A stretch of 47,225 nt of DNA from Gnetum montanum (GCA_015680685.1 MNCI01034636.1:1318431-1365655); one strand, 5' to 3'; numbered from the stretch's first letter, positions 1 through 10,424 are shown. A program made the numbers and translations. Notes: generated by a model not told the origin, from the sequence alone.

Positions 1-1103
1 CAACGTGGCTACTACACCTCCAATGTTGCTTCAACATTACTCTAGTGTGGCTATTGCACCCCCAACATTTCTCGAGTGTGGCCCTAGCACTTTAGCATTG
101 TTTCAACCTCAATAGTGGTTCTGCAACTTCAGCGTGGGTGTTATGCTCCAACATGGATGTTATACCCCCAATGTGGTTTCTACAAGTCTAGCATTGCTGT
201 TGGAAGGCTCAATGTGAGTGAAAGAAGCCAGCATTGGTAAAATTCTCATTTACTATTTTTGGTAAATGGAATGGTTTTGATGCCATGGGGGTATCAAAAC
301 TTACCATACATAGTAACCATGTTGGATTTGGACACCTGCAACACATGTACATAACATCAATTTGTTAGTAATTAGGTAGAAATTTGCAGAAAAATTCATT
401 TTCATAAAGCCTATATAACCTAGACTTATGCACCATGAAAGGGTTCACCATTTTTGAATCCTATAGCTTTGACAATCCCTTGTAAATACAAAGCTATTGG
501 AAAATTTTAGCATGGAACCCATAGCCATTGTAACCACTTTTACCTCCCTTGAGATTGTGTGTGGTCTAACACCAACGTTGAGCATCTTGGGCTTTAAGAC
601 TTCCAGTGTGGTTCTTCTTAGATGCCCAAAGCCCCCAAACATGTCATCCCCCTACATCACCAATGCTACAAATTTGGTAAGGATTGCAACAAGGTTTTAC
701 GTTTTTGGCAGTAGTCAAGCATTCAAATTGTAAAGTTGATTGTGATGTCTAATGCTACTTACTTTAATAAATTCCAAGTACCCATCAAAGTCAACCCCCC
801 TGGCATCCTCAAGAAACCCCTTATACACATTTTTTGGATTTTTTTTATTTTTTCATAATAAATTTTACAGTCTTATTTGTGTGCAAGCTAGATTTATTTT
901 TTCATTCTGCACATTTAGTTTTTTAGATCTACATTATTTTCATTTTGCATTACCCCCATTTACATTTTCTAAGTTCGTGGATGATCAGCAAGACCATCTA
1001 GGATACCTTAGATACTATTTTTTGAAGGCCCTTGGGATTCAAGGTTAAAGGTGTTTTATTGCAATTTTTGATTTTACTGCAACCAAATTTTTTAGGCACT
1101 ATA
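1..1103 (+). mobile_element. Ty3/gypsy LTR, right-hand part (LTR-1)
   Basis: This looks like the end of an LTR related to, but older than, that of element A. Positions 1-250 hold degenerate short repeats built on phrases such as gtgtggctattgcaccccc, similar in style to 8470-8620 in the 3' LTR of A. A TATA-like box lies at 412-418. Positions 960-1103 resemble 2030-2170 of the A LTR, sharing a 'caagaccat' block and a terminal 'tata' followed by a TGG(T/C)ACTAGAA stretch. The latter is in the place of a primer-binding site; I could not assign its tRNA. The start lies outside the window. Open frames here are short and unrecognised, so I call no gene. The LTR reading is moderate confidence, the ends approximate. 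Confidence 0.5.
412..418 (+). promoter_or_regulatory. TATA-like box of LTR-1
   Basis: The sequence tatataa follows 'aaagcc', about 690 bases before the inferred LTR end. The same spacing type is seen in the 3' LTR of A (TATA at 9213, end near 10021). It would mark the U3/R boundary. Similarity of context is the only support. Confidence 0.35.
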
Positions 1104-1260
1104 GTTTTCTGGTACTAGAAGAAGGATCTCTATCCAAGTTCTACATCTACTCCTATTTTTTGTTGTAATCACATTGCTTGCTAGTTGAAAACTTTAAATT
1201 TTACAGCCAAAACTTTTAAATTTTCACAACACCCAATGCTGCCACCCATCCCCCTGCCAC

Positions 1261-1530
1261 CTAAGCCCAGCATGGGTGTTTGGGTTTTAGTAAAAAATTC
1301 ACAACAATTATTGGATTTTTCTAAAGCTAGCATATGTTTTTGGGTTTTGGCAGAAAATTCACACTAGTTGCTAGATGTTTCTAAAGCTAGTGTAGGTGTT
1401 TGGATTTTGGTAGAAAATTCACAATAGTTGCTGTATTTTTCTAAAGCCAGCGTAGGTGTTTGGGTTTTGACAAAAAATTCATATTAGTTGCTAGATTTTC
1501 TAATGTCAGTGTGGGTGTTACAACCACCAT
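1261..1530 (+). repeat. 60-bp tandem array, about 4.5 units
   Basis: Units start at about 1261, 1321, 1381, 1441 and 1501. Each carries 'ctaaagc(c/t)ag', a 'ggtgtttgggttttgg' core and 'aaaattcaca'. The period is exactly 60 bases for four units, with roughly 80-85% identity by eye. It lies just upstream of the alignable 5' LTR block of element A. No counterpart is seen in the 3' LTR, so it may belong to LTR-1 or be a private expansion. Confidence 0.85.
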
Positions 1531-1554
1531 CATGGGTGTCTGTCATATTCCCCA

Positions 1555-2170
1555 ATGTAGCCAACCTATAGGCATGATTCATCATGGTGAGCACCAGACT
1601 TCATGGCCCAACACCACTAAGACTATGACAGCGCTCCCACTATGCTTGTTGTACACTATGTACCTTTTGAGACCCTTTTGAAATTAACTACACTTCCATT
1701 TGGGGTGGTGTTCCATTTCTCTCTCCTATTTCTAACATTTTATTGCATTTTTCTTGCATCTTTTCACATTTTTTCATGCGTCATCACGTTGTACTACACT
1801 TGAGTAGTAGTCTCCATAGGTTGACACCCTTGTTTTGATTGAAATTATTGGCTATGCTCACCCTCATTGTGTGGCTACGCTCTACACTTAGCACTACAAA
1901 GCATTTCTTTGACACTTAATACCATTTCATGTCACTTGCATTTGCATTTCGGCTAACCATGCCAACCACCCCCCCCCCCCCCCCCCCCCCCCCCCCGCCG
2001 ATTGCACCCACCACCACAGTTGCAATCGATAAAGTTCCTATTCGATCAACAAGACCATTTAGGGCACTCTACCTCCGTTTCTAGCAAGGCCCTTATGCAG
2101 AGGCAGGATTAAGGCTATGCATCCATTGACCCCTTGGTGATTCTAGCCATTGATGTTTTTGATCATTATA
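1555..2170 (+). repeat. 5' LTR of element A (alignable part)
   Basis: It shares long blocks with 9440-10021, for example the stretch around 1660-1760 (taccttttgagaccctttt, then a wall of 'ctctcctatttcta', 'cattttattgcatttttctt'). It ends 'gatcattata', with the 3' copy ending 'ggtcattaca', so the canonical CA became TA here. The next bases, gtttttggcactagaataag, sit where a primer-binding site should be. The part between the TATA box and 9440 in the 3' copy has no counterpart here. Confidence 0.75.
1969..1996 (+). repeat. Poly-C run, 28 bases
   Basis: An uninterrupted run of 28 C within the A 5' LTR. The aligned place in the 3' LTR (about 9840) has only 'ccacaccaccccctag'. Such runs are hard to sequence, so the true length is doubtful. 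Confidence 0.9.
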
Positions 2171-2410
2171 GTTTTTGGCACTAGAATAAGGGCTTCCCAT
2201 TCCTTCTTAGTTTAAGGGTAGTCTTGTGTGCTTTCTACACCTTCGTTACTAGTTGTTGGTTCTTGTGGAACCCCATAGGATGAAAGCCCAACTGTATCCA
2301 TTATGCTAAACTCTGGATGCTCTAGAGAGCATAACAAGTTCTCAGAGTGTAGCAAGCTCCAACATAGCAAGCATAACACCAAAGTTAGCCATTTTCAACA
2401 ACTTCCATAG

Positions 2411-2626
2411 TTAGCATTTTTTTTCTGCATTTCCGTACTTAGCATTTTTCTGCATTTTCATACTTAGCATTTTTTCTGCATTTTCATACTTAGCCAAATT
2501 TTTGTAGTTTTCATACTTAGCCATTTTTCTACATTTTTACACTTAGCCATTTTATTTTTTATTTTTTTTTTTTGCTACTGTTAGACTTAGTCATTTTTTC
2601 AAAAAATTTCAGAGTTAGCTGTTTTT
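2411..2626 (+). repeat. 26-28-bp tandem array in the leader of element A
   Basis: Seven to eight degenerate units begin with 'ttagc(c)attttt' and contain 'ctgcattttcatac'. Good examples start near 2439, 2464 and 2490. The array lies between the primer-binding region and the first gag codons. Later units are T-rich and eroded. Confidence 0.8.
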
Positions 2627-2661
2627 TGCAAACAACAACTCTCACAACCTGATTTGTGAAC

Positions 2662-4550
2662 ATGAGTCTAGAACAACCTTCCATGTCGGTGTCTAACACA
2701 CTTGACATCATGATCCACCCAAAGCATGCTGTGCTAAGCCATGAACAATACAATTTTGTTTGTGCCAAAATCCAAGTAGGATTACTAGTGGATTATCTTG
2801 ATTTGGAGGTAAGAAAGGACTACGAACGAGTCCACCAGGACAGATGAGAATACAACCCTACCTTGTTTAATATAATCCCACTCATGGAGTCCTACCATTA
2901 GCTATTGTCCTAAGTCATTTGAGCAAACAAGCATGATGTAGGGACAACCTACGAGGAATCCTCATAGGAAGAAGGAGATGAGTTCAAGGCCTGCTTCAAA
3001 TGCGAGAGCCTCCTTTGCACTATCTTCCAACAAATACTCCCTAGCATGGCCCCTCCTTGGTTTGGTTCGCATGTCCCCTCCAAGATGGTGACCATGCCAA
3101 TTCAGCCTTCCTAACAAGAAACCATTGCATTTTTCCAACCCTATGCTCACACGGGGGCCACCTCCTAGCCCCAGATAACTCAGGCATCCTACATCTCACG
3201 TATCCCATCGGTGCCCATGGCATCCATCCAACCCACTCGTGTGTGGCCCACCTCGATCATCATGCCCATCACTTAGCCAACACATCAACTAAACCCATTT
3301 GCTACAATGTTAAACTAGCAAACTTTACAATCAACGATCTAACCCTATGTTATGCAACCAACACAAGCCCAGCCAATGCAACCAGTTGACACATCCTCAA
3401 GCTTGGATCAAGTAATCCAGTTGATCCAAAGCTTGATAGAGGAGATCAACTGACTTAAGGCTACCAACTCTAATATCGTCAACGTGGTGAACTTATACTA
3501 GGATGATCCCAAAAGTCCTACAGTACCACCTCTAACTCTCCCAACGGGAGTGTAACTGCCTCAACTCACCAAGTACAATGATAAAGGGGATCCCAATGCA
3601 CACTTGGTCACATTTCAATTTGATTATCTACTCCTCCAAGCTTGGTCACATGCCATCATGCACATGTTTTCCATGTCACTCATTGGCAAGGCCTTAGACT
3701 GGTATCATGCGCTACCCAACGCCTTAATCTCTTCTTTAGAGAATCTCATCAGCTAGTTTGTGACACAATTTAGGTAGAACCTAAAGCCTGAAGCAACCCT
3801 TGACTAGCTCATGTAGGTCAAGCAAGAGTTCCTAGAGCCCATGCCAAATTCCTCCAACATTGGAACATCACATTGAGTGAAATGCATGAACCCCTAGTAG
3901 AGATGCACCTACTAGCCATCTTCAGGGGTGTACTAAATGACTTCATCAAGTCCAAACTATATTACCTAGCCCTGAAGTCTCTCAGCCAAGCCTTTACCCA
4001 AATGAAAGACATAGAAGAGGTAGTCCAAGCTAGTAATGACTTGGCGTATGTGGCCTATAGAAATCAACATGCATATAAGAAAAAAGCAACAATGGCAATA
4101 GTGGCCACAAGCACAAAAGAAACCAACCAAGGCCTGATGGCTAAGTAGCCCAAGGCCCCTACTCACACAACCACCAACTCTAGCACTAACTTTCTTACAT
4201 CAATAGGGCCCACCCCAAGGTCCAACTTTGAGTGCAACGATTGCTCAAAGTATACACCACTACCGATGGAACCCTCTAAGCTGCTAGAGAAACTCCTAAA
4301 AGTTGGAGAAATCAAATACAAAGATGTATCAGAAATTACCTACCAAAAACATGATAGGTATTGCAAACTACTAAGGAACCCCACCTCAATGGCATCGAAT
4401 GAGCCCCTGGTTCCACAACACTTTAAGTTGGACCAATGCTGTCATTACCACCAGCTGTCTGGTCATAGTATAAATAACTGTCATGCTTTGCAAGATGACC
4501 TTCAAAGTATGATAGAATGCAACCAACTAGTGCTTGATGCAGTAAGCTAA
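2662..4550 (+). pseudogene. Element A gag, decayed (retrotransposon gag domain and zinc knuckle)
   Basis: The reading starts at an ATG at 2662 (MSLEQPSM...). The central gag domain runs from about 3556 to 4140: 'YNDKGDPNAHL', then 'MSLIGKALDWYHALPNA' near 3676-3724, 'FVTQFR', and after a frame change near 3838 'WNITLSEMHEPLVEMHLL'. This pattern (GDP..HL...SL.G.A..WY..LP) is that of the PF03732-type gag that packages Ty3/gypsy RNA. At 4435-4500 a knuckle-like motif reads C-H-Y-H-x3-GH-x4-C. Several stops interrupt it, mostly TAG where glutamine is expected. It runs on towards the protease segment. It cannot make a full protein. Confidence 0.8.
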
Positions 4551-5530
4551 TCCAATGCAGAAGATGCTCCCTATTTTATAAACTCCATCAACATATGTGG
4601 CAAGTCTAGACCTACACAACAACCTTTTGTGATTTGTGTGCCTCCCAATAAGGCAAGGATCCCCTCAGCCTCCACAAGCAAGATAGCCCCCTTTGTTATC
4701 AAAGTGCCACCTCAAGCACCCACAACATCCTTTGTGGTCAAGGTCCCATAGCAATCATCTACTAAAATGTTAAACTAGCAACCAAACCAACCATTCACTA
4801 AGATGTTAAACTAGCAAGATGCAGCAACAACAACTGCTAAGAAACATTTTGTCATCAAGGTGCCACAATAGGTTGGCCCTGCAACAACTCTTAAACCACC
4901 ATTTTTCATAAGGGTATCACAACATGATGGCCCCTCACCCACCCGAAGCCCAATAATAGGCAAGATCTTGGTCCCTCCTCCTTCAAGGGCTGACCCCACT
5001 AGTAACCTAGGTAGGCTTACCAAATGGCAATGCAAGAGGATGAATGAGCACCTTGCAACCCTTATGGTCAAAGAAAAGGCTATAACCAACAAGAAACAAC
5101 CAAACACTAGGGCCCCTACCACCAAGTAGGCCAAGCAACCCAAGCCCAAGTCCCCTTCATGAGAGATTTGTCTCTCAAGCCACATGGAGGAAGTTAAGGC
5201 CAACACAACAGCCAACAACAAGGACTTCGTAGCTGCACCAGCCTAGGTGAAACAAAAGCTCAAGCAAAAGAACACAATGTTGAGCTTGTAAAACCTGGTC
5301 ATAAACTCATTTTCTCACTACCAAGCATAGGCCTAGATGTTGGCCTCCATTCCTATTATGGAGGAAATCCTGGTAGATGAGACATCCATCCATGTAGTCA
5401 TGTTTCCTCCTATACTATAGGAATCAGGTTCAACATCCCTAGCCTTTCACAACGATGTAGTTAAGTTCAACCTGAATGAGGGGAGGTCACTACAGCTCCA
5501 CTATCCATTAGCATATGTGTTAGGTAGTAA
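4551..5530 (+). pseudogene. Element A gag-protease linker, decayed
   Basis: A Pro/Thr/Lys/Gln-rich reading continues in the frame of the zinc knuckle with frequent TAG stops ('KVP*Q', 'MLN*Q' twice, 'VPQ*V'). The repeated 'KMLN*Q' comes from a recurring DNA phrase, atgttaaactagcaa, at 4767 and 4803 and, earlier, at 3309. No named domain was recognised. The long antisense frame at 4811-5221 is a shadow. Confidence 0.55.
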
Positions 5531-6120
5531 ATGATCATCAAGGTGCATGTCGATGATGGTGCAACAAAAAATGTAGTCTTGTACTCCATCATCAACAAGC
5601 TAGACCTAGTAGACAAAATTAGGCCAACCAAAACTATGTGTCTAAAATCCTTCAATGGACCATGTGTCACTATCAAGGGTATAATCAACTTAGCCTTCAT
5701 GGCAGGAGAGAAATTCCCCACTAGTGTATATTTCACTATCATAGAAGAGATGCTAGGCTTCAACCTAATCCTGGGCAGGCCTTAGCTAGCTTAATTACGA
5801 GCCGTCTCCTCTCCCATCCACCAAGAATTCCAGCTTCCATATGAAGGTGGTCAAGTTATCATCTACTCTGATAATGTCCCCCCTCTAGCTACCCATAACA
5901 TAAACATGAAGCAAGTGTTAGAGGTGGAGTTTCTTGGTGGTACACCTGTGATGACCAATGCAACACCTAAGGCTAACACACCTGAACGAGTGGTTGAAGC
6001 CAACAACCTCCTAGAGGACCCTAAGCCCTGTGTGTCCCCTAACCCAAACCAAATTAGGAAGTAGCTACATAACCAAGACTTTCCCTTGGCCAAAAATGCA
6101 CTAAGCACCTACTTACCCCT
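5531..6120 (+). pseudogene. Element A retropepsin-like domain, decayed
   Basis: Residues 'VHVDDGATKNVVLYSIINKL' sit where gypsy protease has its catalytic D-(T/S)-G-A motif; here it reads DDGA. The domain ends with 'FNLILGRP' followed by TAG where LGRPWL is usual, suggesting Trp TGG became TAG. Between them is about 75 residues, the normal spacing for a clan AA aspartic protease (family knowledge). The frame differs from that of gag. After about 6120 the reading dissolves with no RT motif. Confident for the family, low for activity. Confidence 0.65.
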
Positions 6121-6540
6121 TACCTCCATTGGCCATGCATTTTTGATTTTTGCTTGCGTTGCATTTGTTCATGCATTTACATTTCACCTGCTTGTCTAGT
6201 TTAGACTCTGCTCACTTTGTTTACATATTTCTACTTTGTTTACACATTCATTGACTTCGCTTATACATTGCATTTGAAAAACATCAAAAACACATAAAAA
6301 ACATAAAATTACAAAAACACATGGTTCAAAAAGACCTTAAACTAGCCCATGGCCTGAAATGGCCTGAAACTATCATTTTTGAATTATTTTCCTTTCATTC
6401 ATGCATTTTAACTCTATTTACAATAGGTGTCACTTAATGTTGTGTTTCGAGTTATTTTTTCTTTTGTAGGATCTTGTAGGCACACAACCTGACTACGCAT
6501 GCAACATCGCACCTCACACAAACAAGGTAACCACAGAATG
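6121..6540. other. Non-coding interior of element A
   Basis: An AT-rich stretch with recurring 'tttgtttaca(t/c)' and 'catgcattt' phrases and no protein domain. It separates the protease end from the 30-bp array. Confidence 0.5.
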
Positions 6541-6782
6541 TCTGCTACAACATTAAACTGGCACAAAATGTCTTTGGGCTATGACATTAAACTGGCACCC
6601 ATAGCATGGTTCGCTATGACCTTAAACTGGCAATCCATTGTCCACTACGACATTAAACTAACATAGTGGTCTACTAGGACCTTAAACAAGCACATCATGA
6701 TCTATCAAGACCTTAAACTACATCCACGATCTGTAAGGACCTTACATTAGCATAACATGTAGTCTACCAAGACCTAAACTGG
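6541..6782 (+). repeat. 30-bp tandem array, 8 units
   Basis: Units start near 6541, 6571, 6610, 6641, 6670, 6701, 6730 and 6763. The consensus is close to tctactaygac followed by cttaaactggca. The core 'ttaaactggca' also resembles the atgttaaactagcaa phrase scattered in gag and linker, so the array may have grown from a sequence already present in the element. Confidence 0.8.
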
Positions 6783-8440
6783 TTTTGTAGTTTAGCATCC
6801 ATAGTTCAACAAACATAGTTTTGTGGAAAAACAATCATGAATACTTCCAACCATCCATCACCTACTCACACCTCTTGAGTAGGATGGGATGGGACATTAC
6901 AGTTTTAGAATGAAGTTCACGTCATCAAGGAAAAATCCTTTGGAACATTTGTAGCATCACTACCCTTGGCATCTTGTTGATCATATAGAGATGCGTTCAA
7001 GCATCTTGCTGACCTTCCAAAGCTATCGCCACCATCGTCAATCATTTTGGTTGGAGCTCTCATCATTAGCTTCAATTGCTAAAGAACTAGTGATACTGTG
7101 GCCTAGTCACAGCACTACCATCCTCTAGCCCTCACCATTTCTTAGGCTTGGAAGAGCATCCAACACCATGGCTTCCTACCATGCCACTAGGTCTCCTAGC
7201 TCCTGTCCTTAGTGAGGACTCCTGAGCACCTACATCGTCGATGCCTTTAGCCACTTGGGTGCTCACTTCTAGTGTGGCTGTTGGAGCTTTTGAAGCTTGC
7301 CACCACCAGTGCCTGCACTAGCCTTCCTACCTTTGACACTACATGCACCTACAATTAACATAGCATTCGTGGCCCTTGTAGTACCCTTGCAAATAGGAGT
7401 TCACTTTCATCTCACATGGTGTGCTTATTTTTCTTGTTTTCTCTGTGTTGTGTTTGCAAGATGAAGCCTTAGAGATGGTTGTTCAAAGATGCATTTCACT
7501 ATGGCGGAAAATCACCACATTGCTCTGATGTGTTCTCTTTGACTCGCCAAGCTACTCAAGAGTGCACATCCCTATTATCTTGTTATAGCTTATTCACATT
7601 TCCTCCTCTACCTTACACTTTCCCGCATTTCTTGCAAGCTTCTTCGATGCACAGAGCATCCTTCATTCAGTCAATCATAGAACCCATGATGGACGTAATG
7701 CAACTTGTCCCATGGGGAGCCTTTGTGGGTTGGTCAAAGCCCAAGCGGATGTAATGCAACTCATCCCAAGGAGGAAACACCTATCCTATAGATGTGATGT
7801 GGTTTCTTCTAAACAATTTTTTTTGAGTGACACGTAGTCTGCCCAACAACAAAATGTTTTCAAAAAAAAAAGAGAAGGAAAAAGAAGCAAAAAAGCAAAA
7901 GAAAAAAAAAAGAGAGAGACAAAAGAAAAAAACCAAAAGCAAAAGAAAAATGGAACAAAACAAGTGTCCAAGTAAAAATAGCAAAGTTTTCATTTCACAA
8001 CAAGTCCAACCGCAGATCGACCATCCCATAAGCACTCCTATGAAAGGTCAAAATCTTAGAGGTAAGCCATCTTCATATGATGACTCCCTTACAAAAATTC
8101 CAAGGAGGAATCATGACTTGGCAACAAGCTATTGTGGTGCTACACCCCACCACCGCATGCACAATGAGCATCCTTCCCACTTGTTATCTCTTGATCCATC
8201 TCCTTAACCTACTCCCTGTCATACTTTGTATCTTTAGCACTCTCAAGCGCAGTGAAGCATTGTCTAATTGGGCACTTACGATAGCTTTGGTATCATGTTT
8301 GCTATGGTGTTTCATATTCTTTTTCAACGTCTCTCGAGCCACTCCTCCAAACGTCAACAAAGAGGGGCCAATGAAACACCACCAATTTTGGGCCTCAACA
8401 CTTCAACAGAAAATTTGTCTAAGTTTCAAAACTTGGCAAA
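6783..8440. other. Element A tail region without RT
   Basis: I see no RT, RNase H or integrase motif on either strand here. The stretch at 7000-7330 is mildly GC-rich and has no recognisable reading. At 7858-7955 there is a nearly pure purine tract dominated by A, which produces spurious Lys-rich and Phe-rich frames on the two strands. It might serve as or have expanded from the polypurine tract before the 3' LTR, but the LTR start is not resolved. Confidence 0.45.
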
Positions 8441-8952
8441 TTATTTTTCTAAGTGTTGGTACTACGCTCCCTAGTGTAACTAGCGTAGCATGCATCAAGG
8501 ACTATTTTGCAAAAATTTTCTAAGTGTCAACAACAGCTGTATGAAAATTTTTCTAAGTATCCTACTATGCTCTCACTCTGCCTACTACACTCCTCAACGT
8601 AGCACATACTTCCATGGCTAGTTTGCCCAAGTGTCAAGCCAAAGGTTGTCAAGATTGCTTTGGATGGACAAAATAGTTTGGTAAATTCTCTATCTCCTGG
8701 GTTGCTATGCTTTGCTAGGCTTTAGAGCATAGCCAATGTAGCACACTTTTTAGTGGCCAGTTTTGCCTAAGTGTTAGGCAAGAATCCATCAAGCTAGCTC
8801 AAAATGGAAGAGGCATTTGGTAGATTTTCTAACTCCTAAGGCCACCCCTCCCGCTATGCTTTAGAGCATAGTTAGCATAACAAGAACAAAGATAACAATC
8901 TTCACCAGATTCTTCTAAGTGTACATGCTACGCCTTGTCCTCAGGGAGTGCC

Positions 8953-9125
8953 TCGTGTCCCGCATGTAACATGGGACAAGTGTAGCAGCCAATGTCTCAT
9001 GTCTCGCACATAACACAGGATGATCGTAAAAGCTAGCATCCCATGTCTCATACATTACACAGGATGAGTGTAGTAGCCAACATCCCGTGTCCTACACGTA
9101 ACATGGGACAAGCATAGCGGCTAGA
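8953..9125 (+). repeat. 44-bp tandem array, 4 units
   Basis: Units start near 8956, 9001, 9045 and 9089 and share 'gtcycgcacrtaacatgggac' type sequence followed by 'aagtgtagcagccaa'. Each unit holds near-complementary halves (cccgcatgtaac / catgggac), so it might fold. It lies in U3 upstream of the TATA box, a place where retrotransposon enhancers are often repeated (inference). Confidence 0.8.
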
Positions 9126-9212
9126 CTTAGAAAATTTCTAAATTTTTCTTATGGTCCCACCTACTGCACTACCATGTCATGCCTAATCCATATCTTAGGC
9201 TAACCCTAGCCC

Positions 9213-9219
9213 TATAAAA
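9213..9219 (+). promoter_or_regulatory. TATA box of the A 3' LTR
   Basis: The sequence tataaaa in 'agccctataaaaaccat' lies about 800 bases before the LTR end and just after the 44-bp array. It is the best promoter candidate of the element. Confidence 0.5.
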
Positions 9220-10021
9220 ACCATTTTTCCCCAATGTTTTAAGGGGTTGGCTTCCATTTTTCACCAAGTTGGTAGTTGGCACTTTCATTTGGCATTTGGC
9301 ATTTTGGCATCTTGGCACTTAGCTTTGTGCACAAATGAGACCCAAAGCACACCACACCAATAGAGAGGCATCCTTGCACCACATGGTACACTACAACCCT
9401 ATTGCAACCTTGCAAAGCACCACACAGTACACCATGGTGGCCAACTTGGTAGGCACAATTCATCACGACGAGAACTAGACTTCATGACCCAACACCACCA
9501 AGACTATGACTATGCTCCCACTATGCCTTTTATGCACTGTGTACCTTTTGAGACCCTTTTGGAATTAACTACACTCCCATTTGGGATGGTGTTTCATTTA
9601 TCTCTCCTATTTCTAGCATTTTATTGCATTTTTCTTGCATATTTTCACATTTTTCATGCTTTTTCACATTGTACTATGTTCAAGTAGTAGTTTCCATGGG
9701 TTTACACCCTCGTTTCAATCGAAACTCTTAGCTATGCTCACCCCCATTTTGTGGCTACGCTCTACTCTTGGCACTACAAAGCATTGCTTTGACACTTAGT
9801 AGCATTTCACGTCACTTACATTTGCATTTCAGCTAACCACACCACCCCCTAGTTGCACCCACCACTCCAATTGCAACCAGTAAAGTTCCTATTCGATCAA
9901 CAAGACCATTTAGGACACTCCGCTTCCATTTCTAGCAATGCTCTCATGTAAAGGTGGGGTTAAGGCTATGCATCCATTGACCCCTCAATGATTCCAGCCA
10001 CTAATGTTTTTGGTCATTACA

Positions 10022-10420
10022 GTGATGTTGCATTAATCACTCAACCTCGCAAGGTCCTGTTAGGCTTGGAATGTGGTTTCCAAGCTTTTACAATCTTTAC
10101 AATCTTGAGCTCTACTCGGTAGTGTTGTGTTGCAACACCAACCACTCAATCTTGCAGGATCTCGACAAGCTCAATCAAGATGCCTTCCTGTAAGAAGGAC
10201 ATCAACCACATAGGGTAACAAGGGAGAACAAAAATTACAAGGGATGAATGCAACCTAGTTTTCTGATCCTTATACTTTGAGGTACAACACACTTTTACAA
10301 TGGACAAATGATAATACAATGAGGAGCAATAATGATTACAATTATTGACAATTGATTACATAATGATAGTACAAGATCTTGCTTATTTCCCAATGCATAT
10401 GATATCTTCTTATTCTAGTT
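10022..10420. mobile_element. Copia LTR fragment related to element E
   Basis: Positions 10040-10260 resemble 34740-34990 and 39640-39900, the LTRs of E: the order 'cctcgcaaggtcc', 'tttacaat', 'gagct', a second 'gatctcgacaagctca', 'agaaggacatcaacc', 'agggtaacaa' and 'gaatgcaacc' is kept. It begins directly at the 3' end of element A and fades near 10400. It is an isolated piece with no coding sequence, perhaps left when A inserted. Confidence 0.6.
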
Positions 10421-10424
10421 TTGA

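Larger units (their letters stand above)
1555..10021 (+). mobile_element. Element A: Ty3/gypsy derivative with gag and protease only
   Basis: The element is bounded by a direct repeat: 1555-2170 aligns with 9440-10021, both starting near 'aattcatca' and ending near 'tcattaca'. The coding remnant (2662-6120) reads on the + strand as a gag domain, a zinc-knuckle-like motif and a retropepsin-like segment. From 6120 to the 3' LTR there is no reverse transcriptase, RNase H or integrase motif. The interior carries several tandem arrays. The gag and the C-H-Y-H...GH....C knuckle recall the Tat/Athila/Ogre side of gypsy (inference). It is probably a non-autonomous or deleted copy. Target duplications could not be identified. 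Confidence 0.7.
8440..10021 (+). repeat. 3' LTR region of element A
   Basis: The end at 10021 is set by the alignment with 2170. Upstream the U3 part contains degenerate repeats (8470-8900), a 44-bp array (8953-9125) and a TATA box at 9213. The start is uncertain because the 5' copy lacks a matching U3. Immediately after 10021 the sequence switches to a copia LTR fragment. Confidence 0.6.

Noticed and set aside
4811-5221. 136-codon minus-strand frame
   Set aside because: It is antisense to the A gag linker, whose + strand reading matches the element; the frame is open because TAG stops read as CTA on the other strand.
6541-6782. Possible CRISPR-like array
   Set aside because: Units are degenerate, lack unique spacers of constant length and lie inside a plant retrotransposon; it is a minisatellite.
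7827-8207. 126-codon Lys-rich frame and its Phe-rich antisense frames
   Set aside because: They are produced by the A-rich purine tract at 7858-7955; no domain and no continuation.
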